From: Diplocloster hominis
GTDB lineage: Bacteria > Bacillota > Clostridia > Lachnospirales > Lachnospiraceae
Direction of reading: 5' to 3'
Assembly: GCF_032380655.1 (NCBI RefSeq)
Contig: NZ_JAWDIY010000002.1
Coordinates: 1 to 64,000 of the forward strand
DNA: 64,000 bases
The position numbers were made by a program, and so were the translations under genes. Under the pieces are notes generated by a model. The model ran no database searches. It was given only the letters and a program-made list of their open reading frames with translations, and had not been told where the DNA came from. This document shows positions 51,306-60,315 of the stretch, in pieces (within the stretch, counting starts at the first letter, position 1; every line of letters begins with the position of its first letter).

Positions 51306-51475
51306 TGCTTTGGTACCGGCAGAGTGGGAAGGGGCGAAAGTAGGATGATGGTTCTGGCGTTGTGTGGGCTGTGGAAGGGAATAGCGATTGATGATAAGAG
51401 CTTCTTTATTGCTTTTTGGGGTGGCATGATGGAGGAATTGTGATTCAGTGAGAGTTGTGGAAGGAGTGGTGAGGG

Positions 51476-52999
51476 ATGCGGGAATATATATTGGCCCATG
51501 ATCTGGGAACCAGCGGGAATAAGGCTACGCTGTATGACCTGGAGGGAAGGCTGGCGGCCAGTTTAACGGTTCCTTATGAGACACAGACGCCGGAGAACGG
51601 ATTCGTGGAACAGGATCCGGGGGAATGGTGGAAGGCAGTCTGCGGATCGGGGAAGGAGCTGATGGAACGAGCGGGTATCGGGGGAGAACAGGTGGCCTGC
51701 GTGACATTCAGCGGACAGATGATGGGATGCGTGCTGGTGGATGAGGAAGGCAGGCATCTGCATCCGGCTTTGATCTGGGCGGATACCCGGGCGGATGGAC
51801 TTATGGCTTCGGTGGAGGAGCAGGTGGACGGCCGTGAGGCTTACCGGATCACGGGACACCGGCTCAGCGCGTCTTATTCTGCGGCTAAATGCCGGTGGAT
51901 CAGGGACAGAAGACCCAAGGTCTATGAGAAAGCGTTTAAACTGCTCAATGCGAAGGATTATGTGATCTGCAGGCTGACCGGGAAGTTCGCTACGGATTAT
52001 TCGGACGCTTCGGGAACGAACCTGCTGGATCTGGAGAAAAAAGAATGGTCCCGGCGGATGGTGGATGCGTATGGCTTGCGGATGGATCTGCTGCCGGAGC
52101 TTTATAAGTCTACACACCAGATCGGGGGAATCACGAAGGAGGCTGCGGCGCAGACCGGGCTGCTGGAAGGGACTCCGGTGATCATGGGCGGCGGAGATGG
52201 CAGCTGTGCGGCGGCAGGCGCAGGCGCGGTGGAAGAGGGCCGGATGTATAATGTGCTGGGGTCCTCGTCCTGGATTTCCAATGCTACGAAGGTTCCGGTA
52301 TTTGACGGGGAGATGCGGACTTTTAACTGGGCAGCGCTGGATGAGAACCTATATACGCCCTGTGGGACCATGCAGGCCGCGGGATATTCGTTTCAGTGGA
52401 TGATGAGGACTCTTTGTGATTATGAAAAGGATTTCGCTGAGAGGGAAGGGCGGAAACTTCCGGAATATCTGAATGAGCGGGCGGCGGCCCGGCCGGCCGG
52501 GGCGAACCGTTTGCTGTTTCTTCCCTATTTACTGGGGGAGAGAAGTCCGAGATGGAATCTGGACGCGAGAGGGACTTTTATCGGATTAGGTGCGATTCAT
52601 ACGAAAGATGATATGATCCGCTCCGTTATGGAAGGTGTGGGTTATAATCTGAAGGTGATTCTGGATATCTTAGAGAGGAATCTTCCGACGGGCGAACTGA
52701 CGCTGATCGGCGGCGGAGCTTCCAGTACCGTATGGGCACAGATGCTGGCGGACATCTGGCAGAAGCGGATTCTGATTCCCAGATATGTGGAGGAGGCGAC
52801 CTCCATGGGGGCAGCCGTATGCGCAGGAGTGGGGATCGGCGCGTTTCCGGATTTCAGAGTGATCCATACACTGAATCCGGTGGAGCGGGTGATTGAACCA
52901 CAGCCGGAGAATTATGAGATTTATGAGAAGATGTACCGTCTGTTCAATGAGGCGTATGCTGCGCTGGAACAGGTTTATCATCAATTGAACCGCATATGA
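51476..52999 (+). CDS. FGGY-family carbohydrate kinase (xylulokinase-like)
   Basis: 507 residues. YILAHDLGTSGNKATLYDLE is the N-terminal phosphate-binding motif, and GYNLKVILDILERNL with LIGGGASSTVWAQMLADI is the FGGY C-terminal signature. EQDPGEWWKAV and ALIWADTRAD are typical of xylulokinases. It probably phosphorylates a pentulose or deoxy ketose made in this pathway. Start ATG 51476 follows GGAGTGGTGAGGG. The gene is followed by DeoC. Confidence 0.92.
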   Translation: MREYILAHDLGTSGNKATLYDLEGRLAASLTVPYETQTPENGFVEQDPGEWWKAVCGSGKELMERAGIGGEQVACVTFSGQMMGCVLVDEEGRHLHPALIWADTRADGLMASVEEQVDGREAYRITGHRLSASYSAAKCRWIRDRRPKVYEKAFKLLNAKDYVICRLTGKFATDYSDASGTNLLDLEKKEWSRRMVDAYGLRMDLLPELYKSTHQIGGITKEAAAQTGLLEGTPVIMGGGDGSCAAAGAGAVEEGRMYNVLGSSSWISNATKVPVFDGEMRTFNWAALDENLYTPCGTMQAAGYSFQWMMRTLCDYEKDFAEREGRKLPEYLNERAAARPAGANRLLFLPYLLGERSPRWNLDARGTFIGLGAIHTKDDMIRSVMEGVGYNLKVILDILERNLPTGELTLIGGGASSTVWAQMLADIWQKRILIPRYVEEATSMGAAVCAGVGIGAFPDFRVIHTLNPVERVIEPQPENYEIYEKMYRLFNEAYAALEQVYHQLNRI

Positions 53000-53074
53000 A
53001 TTTGAAAATAGAAAAAGCTTTGTAATCCGTAATGGGATAAAGAGAAAAAAGGATCTGGATAAGGAGAGAAAAGG

Positions 53075-53767
53075 ATGAGTGACAAAAATTTGACCTGGCA
53101 GCAGTTGGCGAACATGATCGATCATACGAATCTGAAACAGTATGTGCCAAATGAGGCGTTTGTGAAGCTGTGTGATGAGGCGAAGCAATACAATTTTAAA
53201 ACTGTGGCGATTAATTGTGCGACGACAGAAATCTGCTACGGACAGCTGAAGGATTCGCCGGTACTGGTGGACAGCGCCGTAGGTTTCCCTCTTGGGCAGT
53301 CCACGATGGAAACGAAAGTATTCGAGACGGAGGATGCGATCCGCAAAGGGGCCGGTGAGATCGATTATGTGGCGAATCTGGTGGAACTTAAGAATAAGAA
53401 TTATGACTACCTCCGCAGAGAAATGGACGGGATCGTTAAGATATGCCGGAAATATCAGGTGACATCGAAAGTGATCTTCGAGAACTGCTATCTGACGGAG
53501 GAGGAAATCGTTAAGATGGCTGAGATCGCCTTGGAGATCGGAATTGATTTTATTAAAACTTCCACGGGCTTCGGCGAGTACGGGGCTAAAGTGGAGCATG
53601 TTCGTCTGATGAAGTCCGTGGCCGGAGACAAATTAAAGGTGAAGGCAGCCGGCGGTATCCGGGACGTACAGACGGCGCTGGCTATGATCGATGCCGGTGC
53701 TTCCAGAATCGGAACCAGTTCCGGTATCCGGATTGTGGAAGATTATAAGAAAATGACGGAGGAGTGA
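53075..53767 (+). CDS. deoC: Deoxyribose-phosphate aldolase (DeoC family)
   Basis: 230 residues. DeoC cleaves 2-deoxyribose 5-phosphate to acetaldehyde and glyceraldehyde 3-phosphate through a Schiff base. Lys161 in DFIKTSTGF and Lys190 in KVKAAGGIRD match the two catalytic lysines, and Asp97 in EIDYVANL matches the catalytic Asp. VIFENCYLTEEE replaces the usual VIIETxxLT. No nucleoside phosphorylase or phosphopentomutase gene is nearby, so it probably serves sugar catabolism here, not nucleoside salvage. ATG 53075 follows AAGGAGAG. Confidence 0.92.
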   Translation: MSDKNLTWQQLANMIDHTNLKQYVPNEAFVKLCDEAKQYNFKTVAINCATTEICYGQLKDSPVLVDSAVGFPLGQSTMETKVFETEDAIRKGAGEIDYVANLVELKNKNYDYLRREMDGIVKICRKYQVTSKVIFENCYLTEEEIVKMAEIALEIGIDFIKTSTGFGEYGAKVEHVRLMKSVAGDKLKVKAAGGIRDVQTALAMIDAGASRIGTSSGIRIVEDYKKMTEE

Positions 53768-53773
53768 GTATAG

Positions 53774-54757
53774 ATGATCGCGGGAAACCGTTATGAAACG
53801 ATGTCTTATGTAAAATGCGGTGACAGCGGCCTGTATCTGCCGAAGCTTTGTCTGGGTATCTGGAACAATTTCGGGAAAGCTTACCCGTACGAGAACAGCA
53901 GGGAAATGATTCTGACCGCTTTTAATCTGGGTATTAATCATATCGATGCGGCTAATAACTACGGGCCTCCTCCGGGAAGCGCGGAGGAAGTGCTGGGAGA
54001 GGTACTGAAGCGGGACCTGAAGGGGTACCGGGATGAGCTGGTGATTACCACGAAGGCCGGATATGAGATGTGGGACGGCCCTTACGGAAACTGGGGCTCC
54101 AGAAAATCCCTGATGGCCAGCCTGGATCAGAGTCTGAGACGGATGCAGTTAGACTATGTGGACATCTTTTATCATCACAGGCGGGATGAGAATACTCCGT
54201 TAGAAGAGACGATGGGCGCGCTGGCCGATATTGTCCGGCAGGGGAAAGCGCTGTATGTGGGAGTCAGTAATTATAATGCGGAGGATACAAGGAAAGCTTC
54301 CCGGATGCTTAAGGATATGGGCGTAAAACTGCTGATCCATCAGCCCAGGTATAATATGTTCTGCCGTATTCCGGAGGAAGGCCTCTTCGATGTGCTGAAA
54401 CAGGAAGGAATCGGTTCCGTGGCGTTCTGCCCGCTGGAGCAGGGGTTACTGACCACCAAATATATCGCCGGGATTCCCAAAGGGTCCAGGGCTGACAATC
54501 AGAACTGCCCGTTCTTAAATGGCGCGGATATCACTCCTGAGGTTCTGGATAAGGTCATACGGTTAAATGAGATGGCAAAGGAACGCGGCCAGTCTCTGCC
54601 GCAGATGGCTTTGGCCTGGGATGTCAGGGAGGGCGGAGTCACATCCGTATTGTTAGGCGCCAGCCGTAAGGAACAGATTATCGAAAATGTGAAAATGCTG
54701 GAGAACCAGAAATTTACCGCTGATGAACTGGCCAGAATCGATGCGATTCTGGGATAG
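53774..54757 (+). CDS. Aldo/keto reductase (YghZ-like)
   Basis: 327 residues with the AKR TIM barrel. The conserved active-site region IDAANNYGPPPGSAEEVLGE has the Tyr, and VITTKAGYEMWDGPYGNWGS the Lys. VDIFYHHRRDENTPLEETM has the usual His position after DY. The layout matches L-glyceraldehyde 3-phosphate reductase and similar aldehyde reductases. It starts 6 bp after the DeoC stop and could reduce an aldehyde released by that aldolase. NADPH is the expected cofactor. Confidence 0.88.
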   Translation: MIAGNRYETMSYVKCGDSGLYLPKLCLGIWNNFGKAYPYENSREMILTAFNLGINHIDAANNYGPPPGSAEEVLGEVLKRDLKGYRDELVITTKAGYEMWDGPYGNWGSRKSLMASLDQSLRRMQLDYVDIFYHHRRDENTPLEETMGALADIVRQGKALYVGVSNYNAEDTRKASRMLKDMGVKLLIHQPRYNMFCRIPEEGLFDVLKQEGIGSVAFCPLEQGLLTTKYIAGIPKGSRADNQNCPFLNGADITPEVLDKVIRLNEMAKERGQSLPQMALAWDVREGGVTSVLLGASRKEQIIENVKMLENQKFTADELARIDAILG

Positions 54758-54804
54758 GGTTCGGCAGAATGGTTCTGTGAATAAGACTGGAAAGAAGGAG
54801 CGAA

Positions 54805-55302
54805 ATGAAATCGGTTAAGGTAAAATCTTTGACACTAGAGAGCTTCTATAAATTTGGAAGCTATGCAAAAGTTCTGAATCCTGACACGCCTCATCTGGGC
54901 ACGGAGGAAGATCCCGTTTGTTTTTACCGGGATATTATGCAGATCCAGGCCGGGGGACAGGTCTCGATCTCTGCAGGGGTGGCGCTTCCAGGAGAGAAGA
55001 AAGTTAAGATCATGGAATACCATACCCATACAGGAGAGGCTTTCATGATGCTCGACGGGGATGTGGTGATGGCTTTTGCACCGGCTTCGGCGGATGAACA
55101 GATCCCGCTTAATGAACTGGAGGCGTTCTACATCCCCAGTGGCGTAATGATCTGGATTCGGGCGGGAGTATGGCATTATGCGCAGATGCCGGTGGGGGAT
55201 AAACCGGTGACTTCGATCGTGCTGCTGCCGGAACGGACTTATTTTAATGACTGCCATAAGGTGGAGATCCCGGAAGAAGAGCATCGGATTCTGGAATTAT
55301 AA
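54805..55302 (+). CDS. Cupin protein resembling ureidoglycolate lyase (AllA)
   Basis: 165 residues. SLTLESFYKFGSYAKVLN opens like AllA family members, and IMEYHTHTGEAFMMLDGDVV is a cupin metal motif with the two His and the Glu. AFYIPSGVMIWIRAGVWHYA is the second cupin motif. No allantoin genes are present, so ureidoglycolate is unlikely to be the substrate. In this operon a sugar isomerase, epimerase or lyase role is more likely. ATG 54805 follows AGAAGGAG. Confidence 0.7.
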   Translation: MKSVKVKSLTLESFYKFGSYAKVLNPDTPHLGTEEDPVCFYRDIMQIQAGGQVSISAGVALPGEKKVKIMEYHTHTGEAFMMLDGDVVMAFAPASADEQIPLNELEAFYIPSGVMIWIRAGVWHYAQMPVGDKPVTSIVLLPERTYFNDCHKVEIPEEEHRILEL

Positions 55303-55311
55303 AAGAACAGA

Positions 55312-56157
55312 ATGAACGGGATAATTTTTGATATCAAAGAGTTTGCTGTATTTGACGGGCCAGGGATACGTACCACTGTTTTTTTCAAAGGCTGTCCGCT
55401 TCAGTGTATGTGGTGCCATAATCCGGAGGGCATGAGCTTTGCACCGGAGCTGATGACCAGTCCGAACGGCTGCCTGCATTGCAAACGGTGTACACAGGTA
55501 TGCCCTTCTCCTTCAAAATGCCAGGTTTGTGGTAAATGCATCGAAGTCTGCCCCATGCGTCTTCGGAAAATCTGCGGCACGGCGGTGACTCCCCGGGAAC
55601 TGGCCGGCCGGCTTCTGAAAGACCGGGATTTCCTTGTGAAAAATGAAGGCGGTGTGACTTTCTCCGGCGGGGAACCATTTGCCCAGCCGGAATTTTTGGA
55701 AGCATGTATCCGTGAGTTAAACGGTCTGCATACCTGTGTGGAAACCAGTGGATTTTGTGAAGGGGAACGGTTCAAAAGGATCGTCGGGCTGCTGCAGTTT
55801 GTAATCATGGATATCAAGCTGGTGGACGATGAAAGGCACCGCTATTATACCGGTGTCAGCAACCGGAAGATTCTGGCTAATCTGGAACAGCTTAAATCAG
55901 GAAATACCCCGTATATGATCCGGGTCCCATTGATACCCGGAGTCAATGATACGGAGAAAAATATGGAGCAGACAGCCGCTCTGCTTACGAATGCCGGGCC
56001 GCTGGTCAGGGTGGAACTGCTCCCCTATCATAAGACAGCGGGTGCAAAATACGGCATGGTGGGAAAAGTCTATCAGCCCGGGTTCCAGACGGAACAGAGG
56101 CCAATATGTCATACCGGCCCATTTGAAAAAAGAGGGATTCCCTATAAAATCATGTGA
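55312..56157 (+). CDS. Glycyl radical enzyme activating protein
   Basis: 281 residues, radical SAM. The SAM cluster is C-x3-C-x2-C in FKGCPLQCMWCHNPEG. A ferredoxin-like insert has CLHCKRCTQVC and CQVCGKCIEVC for two more iron-sulfur clusters, as in activases of non-PFL glycyl radical enzymes. TFSGGEPFAQPEF is the SAM-binding GGE motif. It sits directly before its target enzyme. The ribosome binding site of ATG 55312 is weak, so it may depend on translation of the gene 10 bp upstream. Confidence 0.93.
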   Translation: MNGIIFDIKEFAVFDGPGIRTTVFFKGCPLQCMWCHNPEGMSFAPELMTSPNGCLHCKRCTQVCPSPSKCQVCGKCIEVCPMRLRKICGTAVTPRELAGRLLKDRDFLVKNEGGVTFSGGEPFAQPEFLEACIRELNGLHTCVETSGFCEGERFKRIVGLLQFVIMDIKLVDDERHRYYTGVSNRKILANLEQLKSGNTPYMIRVPLIPGVNDTEKNMEQTAALLTNAGPLVRVELLPYHKTAGAKYGMVGKVYQPGFQTEQRPICHTGPFEKRGIPYKIM

Positions 56158-56262
56158 CAGGGTATGGCTAGATGCCAGCCCATGGCTAGATGCCAATCCA
56201 TGGACAGGAAATAGTAAGTTACCATGACATCAGGCAGTCAGAAGGAAGAAAGGAGGTACTTT

Positions 56263-58344
56263 ATGACAGAAAATATCAGGAAGCAGCTGGATTATTTTAT
56301 ACGGAACAAGGAACATCACGCATTCCGCCGGCAGGAGGAAGATCCGTTCCGGCTGGCCGGGGAATTTGAAAAGGAAGGTTATTCAGATCTGGAGCGGGTA
56401 GTACGGCGTTTTTCCTATGTACTGGAAAAGGAGCAGCCGGTAGTCTATCCCTGGGAACGGATCGCGATGATCCGTACGGTAGTGACGCTGCCGGAAATAC
56501 ACACTCCGAAAGAACAGGAAACGATTGGCAGGGAGCACTATATTCACGAGCAGGGGAAAGTCTGCAATATCAACCCCTGCTATGCTGAGGTGATTGGAAC
56601 TGGTCTCTTAAAAAAACAGGAAGAAATTCGGTCTGAAATGAAAAAAAGGGAGGCAGCCAAAGAACGAAAGGAGCGGGAGGAGTATACCTATCTGGAAGCA
56701 ATGCTCTGCATGACGGACGAGATGCTCTCATTTGCCCGCCGTTACCGGGAGGCGGCAGAGAAAGCCGGGAACTTAAAAGTTGCAGAGACTTTCCGCAGAA
56801 TTCCGGCACAGGCGGCACAAAGCTTTGAGGAAGCACTTCAGTTCTTCCGGTTTCTTCACTACTGTCTGTGGTGCACCTTTAATTACCATAATACGATCGG
56901 AAGGTTTGACCAATATATGTATCCGTATTTGGAGAGAGATCTGGCGAACGGGATTCTCACCAAGGAGGAGGCATTTGAACTGCTGGAGGAGTTCTTCATC
57001 AGTTTTAACCGGGACAGCGATCTGTACACCGGAATGCAGCAGGGGGACAATGGACAGAGTATGGTGCTGGGCGGCTGTGCCCAGGACGGGAGCGACTGCT
57101 ATAATCTCCTGTCAGATCTGTGTATGGACGCCAGCCTGGAATTAAAGCTGATCGATCCGAAGATTAATCTGAGGGTGCATAAGAATACGCCGCTTAGCTT
57201 ATATGAAAAGGGAACCCGGATGACTAAACAGGGGCTGGGCTTTCCCCAGTATTCCAACGATGACGTGGTCATACCGGCCCTTCTGCGCTGGGGATATGAA
57301 CCGGAGGACGCATATCAGTATGTGGTGGCAGCCTGCTGGGAATTCATCATACCCGGGAAAGGTATGGATATTCCCAATATCGACGGCCTCTCCTTTGCTG
57401 ATATAGTAGTAAAATCCCTGTCTCACCTGACGGACTGCACGAAGTTTGAAGACTTCATGCAGGTGGTGCATGGGAAGATCCGGGCACAGTGTGCGCAGAT
57501 GGTTTCAAAATATAAAAACCTGTATCTGGAGCCGTCTCCGGTGATGTCTTTGATGATGGAAGGATGTATTTCACAGGCGAAGGATATTTCCCTGGGAAAT
57601 AAATATAACAATTTCGGTATCCATGGCAGCGGCCTGTCGACCGCAGTGGATTCCCTGGCTGCTGTAAAACGGTTTGTCTACGACGAACAGAGTGTGGAAA
57701 AACAGGAGCTGCTGGATGCATTGGCGCAGGATTACAAAGGCCACGAGCGATTACTGAACCGGCTGCGCTATGAAGGACCCAAGATGGGAAATGATGAGGA
57801 AGATCCCGATCAAATCGCTGCCCGCCTGCTGTCCTGGTTTGCCGGGGCGCTGGAAGGCTTTACCAATGAGCGGGGCGGTATCTATCGGGCAGGAACCGGG
57901 TCCGCCATGTATTATATCTGGCAGTCGGAGAATCTTCCGGCTACCCCGGATGGACGCCGGGCGGGGGAGGCGTTCGCCTGTAACTATTCTCCGAGCCTGT
58001 TCTGCCGGCTGAAGGGGCCGGTGTCCCTGGTCAAATCCTTCAGCAAACCGGATCTGAAGCTGACGGCCAACGGCGGCCCCCTGACCATCGAACTGCACGA
58101 TACCGTATTCAAGAACGGGGAGAGCATCCGGAAAGTAGCCATGCTGGTCAAATCCTTCCTGGATATGGGCGGGCATCAGATGCAGATCAACGCGGTGAAC
58201 AAGGATACGCTGCTGGATGCGAAAAAACATCCAAAGGATTACCAGAACCTGATCGTTCGGGTCTGGGGCTGGAGCGGATATTTTGTGGAACTGGATGAAG
58301 TGTATCAGGATCATATCATAGAACGGATGGAATTGACATTATGA
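56263..58344 (+). CDS. Divergent glycyl radical enzyme, probable dehydratase
   Basis: Predicted 693 residues, shorter than most PFL-like enzymes (roughly 760-850). The radical site is RVWGWSGYFVELDEVYQDHI with Gly669, where RVxGYSA is usual. The thiyl residue is Cys358 in VVAACWEFIIPGKGMD. The Cys-x-Glu arrangement (Glu360) is that of diol dehydratase-type members and not the Cys-Cys of pyruvate formate-lyase. ATG 56263 follows AAGGAGGTAC. Its ATGA overlap with the next gene shows tight coupling. The substrate is probably a sugar or sugar acid of this pathway; which one is unknown. Confidence 0.85.
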   Translation: MTENIRKQLDYFIRNKEHHAFRRQEEDPFRLAGEFEKEGYSDLERVVRRFSYVLEKEQPVVYPWERIAMIRTVVTLPEIHTPKEQETIGREHYIHEQGKVCNINPCYAEVIGTGLLKKQEEIRSEMKKREAAKERKEREEYTYLEAMLCMTDEMLSFARRYREAAEKAGNLKVAETFRRIPAQAAQSFEEALQFFRFLHYCLWCTFNYHNTIGRFDQYMYPYLERDLANGILTKEEAFELLEEFFISFNRDSDLYTGMQQGDNGQSMVLGGCAQDGSDCYNLLSDLCMDASLELKLIDPKINLRVHKNTPLSLYEKGTRMTKQGLGFPQYSNDDVVIPALLRWGYEPEDAYQYVVAACWEFIIPGKGMDIPNIDGLSFADIVVKSLSHLTDCTKFEDFMQVVHGKIRAQCAQMVSKYKNLYLEPSPVMSLMMEGCISQAKDISLGNKYNNFGIHGSGLSTAVDSLAAVKRFVYDEQSVEKQELLDALAQDYKGHERLLNRLRYEGPKMGNDEEDPDQIAARLLSWFAGALEGFTNERGGIYRAGTGSAMYYIWQSENLPATPDGRRAGEAFACNYSPSLFCRLKGPVSLVKSFSKPDLKLTANGGPLTIELHDTVFKNGESIRKVAMLVKSFLDMGGHQMQINAVNKDTLLDAKKHPKDYQNLIVRVWGWSGYFVELDEVYQDHIIERMELTL

Positions 58345-59189
58345 GACTGGGCGGAGCGATATTTAAACCATACACCAACGGGTACGAATGGGCTGTGAGA
58401 GTCCGGGAAAAAGGGTACCGGGCCGCGATCTGCCCGCTGGAAGCTGACGCCCCGGATGCTGTGATCGGGGAATATAAAAAAGCAGCGGCAGAGGCGGATA
58501 TCGTCATCGGTGAAGTAGGGGTCTGGAATAACCCGCTGCATCCGGACCCGCATACCAGAAAAGAAGCGGTTGAATTTGCCAAAAGGCAGCTGCTGCTGGC
58601 GGAGAAAATCGAAGCCAGATGCTGTGTAAATATCACGGGCACCTATAACCCGGATGTATGGTATGGGCCTCATCCGGAGAACTTTACCAGGAAGGCCTTT
58701 GATGAAATCGTGCGGACCACACGGGAAATTATCGACGCGGTAGGACCGGTTAAGACGTTCTATACCTTCGAGCCTTCCGCCTGGCTTTACCCGGACAGTA
58801 TCGAAACTTACCTGGAGCTGCTGGACGCGGTGAACCGCCCGGCGCTGGCCGTGCACTGGGATCCTGTCAATATGATGTACAGCCCCAGGAATTACTACCG
58901 AAATGCCGGGTTCCTGGCAGAATGTGTACAGAAGCTGGGGCCTTATATCAAGAGCTGTCATATAAAAGACCTGTATATGGATGAGCGGTTTACCCTTTAT
59001 GTGGAGGAGCGGATGTCCGGTGATGGGATACTGGATTATCCGGCGTTGATTCGGGAACTGGACCGGCTGGACCCGGATATGCCTGCTTTTGTAGAGCACA
59101 TGGAGACAGAAGAGGAATATGACCGGGCCAGCGCTTATGTAAAAGCAGTGATGGCACAGGTGGCGGAAGAGAGTGAGATTATTCCATAA
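58341..59189 (+). CDS. Sugar phosphate isomerase/epimerase-like TIM-barrel protein
   Basis: 282 residues of the xylose isomerase-like/AP endonuclease 2 family. FYTFEPSAWLYPDSIETYLE, AVHWDPVNMMY and SCHIKDLYMDERFTLYVEE line up with the metal-binding Glu, Asp/His and His/Asp positions of the barrel. PAFVEHMETEEEYDRA gives the last Glu. The start ATG overlaps the stop of the glycyl radical enzyme gene (ATGA), so the two are probably needed in fixed ratio. It may interconvert the ketose and aldose forms of the substrate or product. Confidence 0.82.
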   Translation: MRLGGAIFKPYTNGYEWAVRVREKGYRAAICPLEADAPDAVIGEYKKAAAEADIVIGEVGVWNNPLHPDPHTRKEAVEFAKRQLLLAEKIEARCCVNITGTYNPDVWYGPHPENFTRKAFDEIVRTTREIIDAVGPVKTFYTFEPSAWLYPDSIETYLELLDAVNRPALAVHWDPVNMMYSPRNYYRNAGFLAECVQKLGPYIKSCHIKDLYMDERFTLYVEERMSGDGILDYPALIRELDRLDPDMPAFVEHMETEEEYDRASAYVKAVMAQVAEESEIIP

Positions 59190-59227
59190 ACATGTAAGTT
59201 AAGTTCCTAAAGGAGGTAATTTTAATT

Positions 59228-60214
59228 ATGAAGCAACCTAAATTATTTACAATCCTGCCTGACTATGTGTGTACACCCGACGGCATGGAGATCGACCGGG
59301 AAGGGAATCTGATCCTGTCCTGCCCCAACTATGCGGATGACAGTTTTAAGGGCTGCGTGGTGAAGATTGACAAAGACAAAAACATTACCAAATGGTTTGA
59401 CGTACCGGTTCATCCTGAGACCGGAATCGCCCGGAATATGGGAATCGCCTTTGATGCGGACTATAACCTGTATGTCTGTGATAATCAGGGATGGTCGGGA
59501 AAAGAAGAGCTGGCATTCAAAGGCCGGGTATTAAAACTGATCGTCGATCAGGATGGTGTGAAAAGCTGGAAGGTAGTGGCGGACGGGATGGAACATCCCA
59601 ACGGCATCCGGATTCGGGGCAATTATATGTATGTTACCCAAAGCCTGTTAAGTAAGGTGGAGGACAGAAGCGGCCATCTGGTCAGCTGTGTGTACCGCTT
59701 TGGCCTGGATGAAGAAAATATCCACATTACCAATACCCTGGAAGATGCTCATATTTTCACCACCTTTGTGACGGACAATGAAGACTGTCAGTACGGCGCG
59801 GACGGTATCGTATTCGGAAAAGATGGAAATCTGTATGTGGGTAACTTCGGTGACGGTGCCGTACACCGGATTACATTTGCTCCGGACGGCTCAGCCGCTT
59901 CTAACGAAGTATTCGCTAAAGATCCGGAAAATCTGACCTCCACCGACGGGATGGTCTGCGATGAGGAAGGAAACATATATATCGCTGATTTCTCCGCCAA
60001 TGCCATCGCCAAGGTATATCCGGACGGACGTGTGGAGCGCATCGCCCAGAGCCCGGACTGCGACGGACTGGACGGCGGTCTGGATCAGCCGGGAGAGCCG
60101 ATCATCTGGGAAGGCCGGATCGTGGCGTCCTGTTTTGATCTGGTAACCGATGAGGGAAAGGTAAATACGCAGCATGAGATGCCTGCGACAATGTCAGAAC
60201 TGGATTTAGACTGA
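59228..60214 (+). CDS. SMP-30/gluconolactonase-like beta-propeller protein
   Basis: 328 residues in a six-bladed propeller. VCTPDGMEIDREGNLILSC, PNGIRIRGNYMYVTQSLLSK and TDGMVCDEEGNIYIADFSAN are typical repeated D-G-x-x-D-x-x-G-N-x-Y blades with the metal-binding Glu, Asn and Asp positions. The family includes sugar lactonases. There is no signal peptide, so it is cytoplasmic. Together with the zinc dehydrogenase it could oxidise an aldose to its acid by way of a lactone. ATG 59228 follows AAAGGAGGTAATT. Confidence 0.82.
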   Translation: MKQPKLFTILPDYVCTPDGMEIDREGNLILSCPNYADDSFKGCVVKIDKDKNITKWFDVPVHPETGIARNMGIAFDADYNLYVCDNQGWSGKEELAFKGRVLKLIVDQDGVKSWKVVADGMEHPNGIRIRGNYMYVTQSLLSKVEDRSGHLVSCVYRFGLDEENIHITNTLEDAHIFTTFVTDNEDCQYGADGIVFGKDGNLYVGNFGDGAVHRITFAPDGSAASNEVFAKDPENLTSTDGMVCDEEGNIYIADFSANAIAKVYPDGRVERIAQSPDCDGLDGGLDQPGEPIIWEGRIVASCFDLVTDEGKVNTQHEMPATMSELDLD

Positions 60215-60315
60215 CAGATCGAATTTCAAACTTGATAACGTCAGGAACGGATTAAAATGGATGCCAGTATCAGAACTGGTTCCTAACTGATTAGACTTGC
60301 GATAGGATTGATAGC

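Noticed and set aside
53075..53767. DeoC as part of nucleoside salvage
   Set aside because: No phosphopentomutase, nucleoside phosphorylase or nucleoside transporter gene is nearby, and it lies within a sugar operon.
54805..55302. Ureidoglycolate lyase as a sign of allantoin degradation
   Set aside because: No other allantoin or purine-ring degradation gene is present. The family resemblance is to the cupin fold and the operon is for sugars.
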